NCBI RefSeq assembly: GCF_039555335.1
Contig: NC_092642.1
Location: 11,606,243 to 11,670,242 of the forward strand
Source of the DNA: Amphiura filiformis
Lineage: Eukaryota; Echinodermata; Ophiuroidea; Amphilepidida; Amphiuridae
Direction: 5' to 3'
Length of the DNA stretch: 64,000 nt
Made by a program: the position numbers and the translations under genes. Shown here piece after piece: positions 57,919 to 64,000 of the stretch (position 1 is the first letter of the stretch; each line of letters opens with the position of its first letter). A model generated the notes under the pieces. That model saw nothing but the letters and a program-made list of their open reading frames with translations. It did no database searches and was not told the DNA's origin.

Positions 57919-60756
57919 TTAACTGAGATGTTCAAATATTGTTGATTTAAATGAATATAACTTATTTATTGCACGAATATGATGTGGTAATTTGTTCCAT
58001 TCTATTGCACCTTGGTATTGAAACGAGCGCACGTGACTTTCATTGACGGCAAGAAGTTTATCTGCACTTGACCTAGTATTTACATGATGCGTGTTATTTA
58101 CAAACTTGAATTTACAGCTTAGATAAGAAGGAACAAGATCATTTAAACATTTAAACACAATAATGCACTTGTGAATTAACCATCGATTTTTAATGTTAAT
58201 CCATCCAAGTTTATGACGAAGCTCTGTAGCACTATGCCAGGGGGGATAACCTGTTATTGCCCTGGCAGCCCTATTCTGAAGTTTTTCTAGTCGATCAAGA
58301 TTTAGGCCACTGCAGCTACTAAAAACAACATCACAATAATCAAAAACTGGTAAAATCATGGATTTGTACAAAATATTCAAAGTATTGATGTTGAGGCAAG
58401 ACCGGAGTCTGCGGACAATTCCAATTCTTTTACTAATCTTATTACATAACTTTTCAGTGTTACAGTTCCAATTCATATGTTCATCAATAATTACACCCAG
58501 ATATTTGCAATGGGAAACTCTGCATAATTCTTCATTATTAACAATTGCACGAACATGTTTAAAATTTACCAGTCTCTGGGTGTGCCAATAAGCATAAGAT
58601 TTGTCTTTTTACATTTAATGTGAGTTTGTTTTGGCACAACCATTTACCAACATTGTCTAGCTGAACATTTAAAACAGACTGCAGATTATCAGAATCATTA
58701 GAGGCATAAAACAGAGCTGTATCATCGGCATATAAAACAACTTTACATTTATCATCAATTACACTTGTCATATCATTAATATATAAAATGAATAAAAGTG
58801 GCCCCAGTATTGAGCCCTGTGGCACGCCGGTATCAATTTTCAAAGAATCAGATAAAACACTATTAATAACAACGGACTGATACCGGGAAGTTAAGTAATT
58901 TGTGAACCATTTATGCTCAGTACCTTTAATTCCTAAATTGCACAATTTGGATAAAAGAATTTCATGATTGACAGTGTCGAACGCTTTTTTTTAATTCTAA
59001 AAATATTGCACCAGTTACAAGACCATTTTCATGTTATTCAAAATGAAGTCATTTACATCAAGCAATGTACTAGATGTTGAATGTTTGGCACGAAAGCCTG
59101 ACTGCTGCTCAACAAGAATATTATTTTCTGCTAAGAAATCTCGTAGCTGACTATTTACGGCACACTCAAAAATTTTCATGACTACTGGCAAAACAGAAAT
59201 AGGGCGATAGTTATTTGTATCATCTCTATTGCCCTCTTTGAATAACGGAGAAACCTTAGCATGCTTCCACTCAGTGGGTACAGAACCTGATTTTAACGAC
59301 ATATTAAATACAAAAGCAAGTGAATGAGCAATTTCAGTAGCTCCTAACTTGAGAAGCTTTGCATTTATCCCATCTAATCCTGTAGCTTTCTTAGGATCTA
59401 ACGATGACAACTGTTTCAAAACAAAATCAACATCAATATCATGAAAGGAAAACTGTACATTGGAATCTGAATGAATATTATTATCATGATTAACATGGTC
59501 ATAATTCTTGGCAAGTTGTTTACCAATACCAACAAAAATCTATTAAAGCTGTCAGCTATGTCTTTTGGTTCAGTACAATGCTCACCATTTTCATCTTGAA
59601 CTGAATTGATGGAACAAGCCGATTTATTATTTGGCAAAAGCTCCTTCAAAGTTTTCCACAGTTTTGCAGAATCACCTTTACAGTTATTGATCTTACCACA
59701 GTAATGCTTCCTCTTCAGTGATTTAGCTAGATTATTCACTTTATTTCTGGTTTCTTTATATAACAACCATGCTTCATCAGTTTTTTCTTTTTCAGTTTTA
59801 CCTCTGTAATAGTCTCTTTTCTTAGACATTTGTAAATACTCATCATTGATCCAAGGAGTTGTATAACCTTTACATCGGATGTTTACAAAAGGTGCATGAT
59901 TATCACACACTTCAAGAAAAGTTTTTCCACATATACCAAGCATCATCAACACATTCATTTAACTCAATTTTATACCAAGGCACATTTCTTAGATCATTAC
60001 AGAAATCCACTTGATTAAAGTTTCTGAAAGATCTAGTTTTAATTATTCTGGGTTTGTACTTTGGTTTAGTACATTTTTTGATAACATAAACCAATGAGTG
60101 GTCACTTAAGCCAAGTGGAATTACACCAGATGAATGAAGCCTATTACATGCTGCATTAGTGTATACATGGTCAATACATGATTTTGTTGTTTTAGTGACT
60201 CTGGTGGGTTTAGTAATAAGTTGCCTTAGCTGAAAAAGTTGGCAAAGATGTTTCAAAGGTTTGGCGAGACCTGTTAATGAATCAAGATTTAAATCACCAA
60301 GAAGAAAAATATCCTTTGAAGTTGTACTTAAAACATTCAATTGATTTTCCAATCTTTCAAAGAAATGATTCTTATTCACCTTTTTTTCTGATCTATAAGC
60401 AGTACCAACATAAAAATAGTTACTGTGGGAAGTTCTATTTTCACCCACAAAGATTCAATATCATCACACATATTCATACTTATTAATTGACTTGAGTATT
60501 TTTCGCTGACGTACATTGCTACACCACCGCCATGTCTATTTCTATCTTTTCGGTATAATACATAACCTGGTATATGAAGCTCATTATTGTCAATATTACT
60601 GTCAAGACTGGTTTCATTTAGCGCTAAAATTTCAATTTCTGTAGTTCCAAGAAAAAGTTTGACATGCTCAAATTTACCAGGCAAAGTCACAATATTAAGG
60701 TTACAAATTCTCATACCACGATATTTCAATGCATCATAAACATCAGAACCTTCCAT
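57919..60756 (-). pseudogene. LINE ORF2 (endonuclease plus RT), frameshifted
   Basis: Pieces in order: 60756-60376 (endonuclease start, ALNETSLD, GGGVAMYV), 60448-59912 (GDLNLDS and SDHSLV endonuclease motifs), 59958-59416 (linker), 59419-59015 (RT fingers, KATGLDGINAKLLK, NYRPISVLPV), 58945-58559 (GVPQGSILGP, catalytic YADD) and 58476-57919 (C-terminus, RIGIVRRLRSCLN). At least four frame changes separate them, one in an A/T run near 58985 (LELKKAFD lost). RT type fits the CR1/Jockey group. The order of domains is complete, so the copy inserted almost full length and decayed afterwards. Confidence 0.85.
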
Positions 60757-61423
60757 GACAATCAGATATATAACAATTACAGGTATAACAAAAAATTTAT
60801 AAAACTAAACAAAAACAATTATATAAAAACAATTATATAAACTACGTTAAACAATATATGATAATTTTATTAACAAGGATATAGAATCACTAAAATAGTT
60901 CAAAAATAGTTAACTATATCCTAGCAACCAGCATTTTTTAGAGCACAGTATTGCACGATCATTAACAAAATTAGAAAAGTCTTCATGCGAACGGATAGAT
61001 GCATAGTTCGCAAAAATATAAACACATTGACAGCTATCACACTAAGCCGATGAAAAGAAACGCTCGAACAAATCATGCCTATAATTATGACCGAGGACAC
61101 TAACAACAAAAGATGTGCACTAAACACAACTTTTAATATTGCCAAATGTGATAGCTGAGAACAACATGATGAACAAGTAATACTATAAAATTTACAAGAA
61201 AGAATTTGTGAAACTCAACTCTGACACTGAAAATAAGCAAAGTTTTGAAAACGCAAATACTTTTGGGCTAAAAACACATAAAGCATAATGTTAAAGCACA
61301 GATATTTACATTATTAAAGTAAGTGTATGAAGCAAACACAACGGAGTATAAACCACATTATTATAAGTGACAACATAAATGACAAAGAGGAACACTTTTC
61401 TTTACGATATGATAAATCAAAAG

Positions 61424-62233
61424 TTATTTTAAATGCAAGTCCTCTAAAGTTGACACTGGACGAATTTCTTCCTTTCCATCACGCTTTACTAACGCTAAGA
61501 TTCTACCATCAGATGACCAGGACGAAATGACTTCTTCTACCCGCGATACCTGTTCTAATAAAGTCTGATTTGCGCGAGTTAGGTCTTCTTTGATGGTAAT
61601 ACCTGTTCCTTTTAATTTTTTTCTGACTATCATGACTTTCTGGCGTGAGCGGTAGGTAGCGAATTTGACAATTATTGGTCTTGGTTTCTTGCCTGGTTCG
61701 CTGGTCTTCTTTCCTACTCTATGACACCGATCAATTTCTTGTAAGTCTACTTTAACACCTAGTTTATCGCGAGCTAGATTAGTTACAATTGCATCGCAGT
61801 TTTCCTTTTTCCCTTTCGATTCGGGGATACCGAAAAGTCTAATAGAATTGCGACGCGTATATTGTTCTAAATCGTTCAGCTTTCTCGCAGTTTCATCAGT
61901 GTTTTCTGTTAAATCTTTAATCTGTACCTTTAGTTTATTGTTTTCATCGGATTTCTGCTTCAGTTCAGACTGCAAGTCGAATAGAATCGAGTCCTGTTTG
62001 GCAATTTTCTCCTCCATAGTCTCAATCTTGGCTTGGATAGTAGATACCAAGGACTTCTCAAGGAGCTGTTTAAAGGCTGATGTCTTCAAAAGGTGTTCAA
62101 CAGCTCGTGGAACAAGTTCTTCTAAATCCAAAGAGAGATCCGGTGGATTATCAACAATGGCCGTATCTGTATCAAGATTCTTTTTCTGATTTCTTGATTT
62201 CGATTTCGATTTACCTTTGTTGTCGCCCGCCAT
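61424..62233 (-). CDS. LINE ORF1 protein, coiled coil plus RRM-like
   Basis: 269 codons from MAGDNKGKSKSKS. A basic Lys/Ser-rich N-terminus is followed by a heptad-patterned coiled coil at about 60-125 (IETMEEKIAKQDSILFDLQSEL). An RRM-like domain follows (RRNSIRLFGIPES ... RCHRVGKK ... RPIIVKFATYRSRQKVM), then a C-terminal region with GITIKEDLT. This is the layout of L1-type ORF1 RNA-binding chaperones, which trimerise and coat the element RNA in the cytoplasm. The frame is intact. I prefer the Met at 62233 to the one at 62251 because its context CCAAGATGGCGG is a good initiation site. The same motif resembles a YY1 site. Confidence 0.8.
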   Translation of the reverse strand: MAGDNKGKSKSKSRNQKKNLDTDTAIVDNPPDLSLDLEELVPRAVEHLLKTSAFKQLLEKSLVSTIQAKIETMEEKIAKQDSILFDLQSELKQKSDENNKLKVQIKDLTENTDETARKLNDLEQYTRRNSIRLFGIPESKGKKENCDAIVTNLARDKLGVKVDLQEIDRCHRVGKKTSEPGKKPRPIIVKFATYRSRQKVMIVRKKLKGTGITIKEDLTRANQTLLEQVSRVEEVISSWSSDGRILALVKRDGKEEIRPVSTLEDLHLK

Positions 62234-62299
62234 CTTGGATGAGTATCTCAACGGTTAAACTTGCTCGTGAAGTAGACTGGTAAGAAAATGCCAAATTCC

Positions 62300-63450
62300 A
62301 GGAAATTACTGCAGAAATGTATATCAAATCATTCCAACATATTCCTTGGTACTTATTTCATGTACATATAGCTGGTTGCTAGTGAAGTGGCGGTTCAAAA
62401 CTTAAATTTTAATACATTTTGACAGGAGGATATACAGTAGTGAACCTCCTTTATCGACGGTGTTTCTAGAAATTATTCCACAACACAGTCCAATAGTATA
62501 TGCTAAACGCGACGCTCACAATATATTTCTTATTTTCAATATTTACTATTTTGTTTCTTAATATGTAACTGCTCGGTAGGCTCTTTACCAGTCGCTTTGA
62601 GTATAGGCTATTAAATCTATCATCAGCAAATTTGCATAAATGTTCAATGTAGTATATTTAAGTTCGAATTTCGATACCTATTATGGTATAAGTTATGCTA
62701 TAATTATTATCGTGCCTGTCTGTCTGCACCTGTCACGTCAGTCCTTTGTCTTGCATTCCCACATTGTCTCGTCTTCTTCGTTTGTACCTGTCCCATAATC
62801 TCTTGCTTTAAGGGTGGCTAATTTTTTGGGCTGTGTTACTCTTGGTTTACTCGATATGTAATAACTGTTTTCTCCTTTATTGTATGATACAAAAGCAGCG
62901 TGAAAAAAATTAAACTGAAACTGAAAACTGATAACCCATTTTTGTGGCACCTTCCTAGTTCAACCAGTACCTTAGGATAAGTCTTAGGGTTGTTTTAAGT
63001 GCTGTAGTCTGAAGGACGGATTATTATTAGGACAAGAATCACGTAAACATGCCAGCATTTCGACAGGTTCAGTTGCCAAATGATGATGATGATGATATCG
63101 TTATAGACACGGCAGAGTGCCGAATACGCAAAATTGCTCTCTGTAAACGGCGTTTGAAAATCTTGGTACCATTCCATTGGCCCTCCTAAAATTTGAGAAC
63201 ATTCTTGAGCACTCCTTTGAAATGTATATTATAGAAGGGAATGTGCACAAAGTATTTGCAATAATTGCATGTTTTGAAACAATCTATATCATCCCTCCGA
63301 AAGGGTATTTACAGATATTCGGCTTTATGCTAAATCCAAAATGTCTTTACCGCTGCACAAATAGTTGTATACGAGGTCGAATACGAATTAAACTAAACTG
63401 CTCAAATAAAGAAAGTCCGCAGTCATGTAACCCATCCTATACCAAAACCT
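62300..63450. other. LINE 5' end region, then nothing recognisable
   Basis: The first part may be LINE 5' UTR. No further SDR exon could be found. There is a short (GAT)n at 63082-63096. Confidence 0.35.
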
Positions 63451-63453
63451 GAT

Positions 63454-64000
63454 CTTGTTATGACAATTTGATTGATACGATCGTGTGCAAAATCTTGTTA
63501 GCTCTAATTTGATACCAAATTTGCTACCAAACACTCAAAAGTGACAAAGATTGATACCAGTTTATGGCATTTGGTGCATTTTCAAAGTTGCAAATCAAAA
63601 CGAAGCACGCGGTCGAAATTGCTTAGCGTGGCAATGTGGTCAAGCTTGCTTGCCCATGATGGGCCCCTGTCGACTATCAAAATTGCGCGCTTTCTTCATG
63701 TTATTCAATTGTTAATTTAAAACGCATGGATTGCTACAGTGCTGTACTGATGAATACTAGGGCACGATGCGATCGAAATGACCTAGCGGTTGTTTCGGGC
63801 TGTGTCAATGGTCACGCTCTGCTATTCACCTCTACAGGTCCGCGTGGTCCGTTTTTAATTTGCAACTTTTGAAAATGCACCAAATCTCATATACTGGTAT
63901 CAATCTCTGTGAATTTAGAGTTTTTGGTAGCAAATTTGGTATCAAATTGCAGCTAACAAGATTCTGCACACGACCTTTTCAATCAAATTGTCATAACAAG
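63454..64000. mobile_element. 547-bp TIR element ending at window edge
   Basis: CTTGTTATGACAATTTGATT at 63454 is repeated inverted at 64000. The arms match for about 145 bases with modest divergence (landmarks CTAACAAGATT, GGTATCAAATT, TTTTCAAAGTTGC). The interior is more GC-rich and non-coding. The right target duplication would lie outside the window. Confidence 0.75.

Larger units (their letters stand above)
57565..62300 (-). mobile_element. Near-complete two-ORF LINE in SDR copy-2 intron 1
   Basis: Runs leftwards: ORF1 (62233-61424), a 0.7-kb inter-ORF gap with no coding, ORF2 (60756-57919), a 3' UTR and a (TAAA)n tail at 57565-57594. The 5' limit is approximate. ORF2 has several frame breaks, so it is not autonomous now. 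Confidence 0.85.

Overview
This is eukaryotic, AT-rich, intron-bearing DNA. The gene content (a long leucine-rich-repeat receptor-like protein and a retinol-dehydrogenase-8-like short-chain dehydrogenase), the mix of L2/CR1/Jockey-type LINEs, tRNA-derived SINEs and TTAA/TA-flanked DNA elements, and the frequent AGGCCTA palindrome suggest a marine invertebrate deuterostome, most likely an echinoderm. That assignment is inference. Very little of the window is host coding sequence.

Layout. 1-3.8 kb (minus): 5' end of a secreted or membrane LRR protein with a signal peptide, a Cys-rich CUB-like N-terminal domain and a long array of nearly identical 24-residue LRRs. The array is broken by two small deletions and runs off the left edge. 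3.8-18.5 kb: non-coding, with a 3.8-kb TTAA-flanked element that holds a nested 968-bp TA-flanked element, three short palindromic or TIR elements, a cluster of decayed tRNA-like sequences, and a tandem array rich in TGACCY half-sites. 18.5-25.2 kb: an RDH8-like SDR gene with four readable exons (295 codons), preceded by two broken copies of its last exon arranged head-to-head as an inverted repeat. 25.7-26.9 kb: two abutting TIR elements.

28.2-52.1 kb is the most striking region. A 21.4-kb foldback structure (30195-51627) has inverted arms built of two kinds of tandem repeat, roughly 165-bp outer units and 146/156-bp inner units. The arms surround a 5.7-kb loop without a recognisable transposase. 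Fragments of an L2-like LINE in the same orientation lie directly outside both ends, which suggests the foldback unit landed in a LINE. A second LINE later entered the right arm, and its empty site is still visible in the left arm.

52-64 kb: a TTAA-type end, a tRNA-like sequence, a 5'-truncated LINE (plus), a second copy of the SDR promoter and exon 1, a nearly complete but frameshifted two-ORF LINE (minus) sitting in intron 1 of that copy, and a TIR element that ends at the window edge.

The host genes have no visible operon-like relation. Most of the window records layers of transposition, tandem expansion and inverted duplication.
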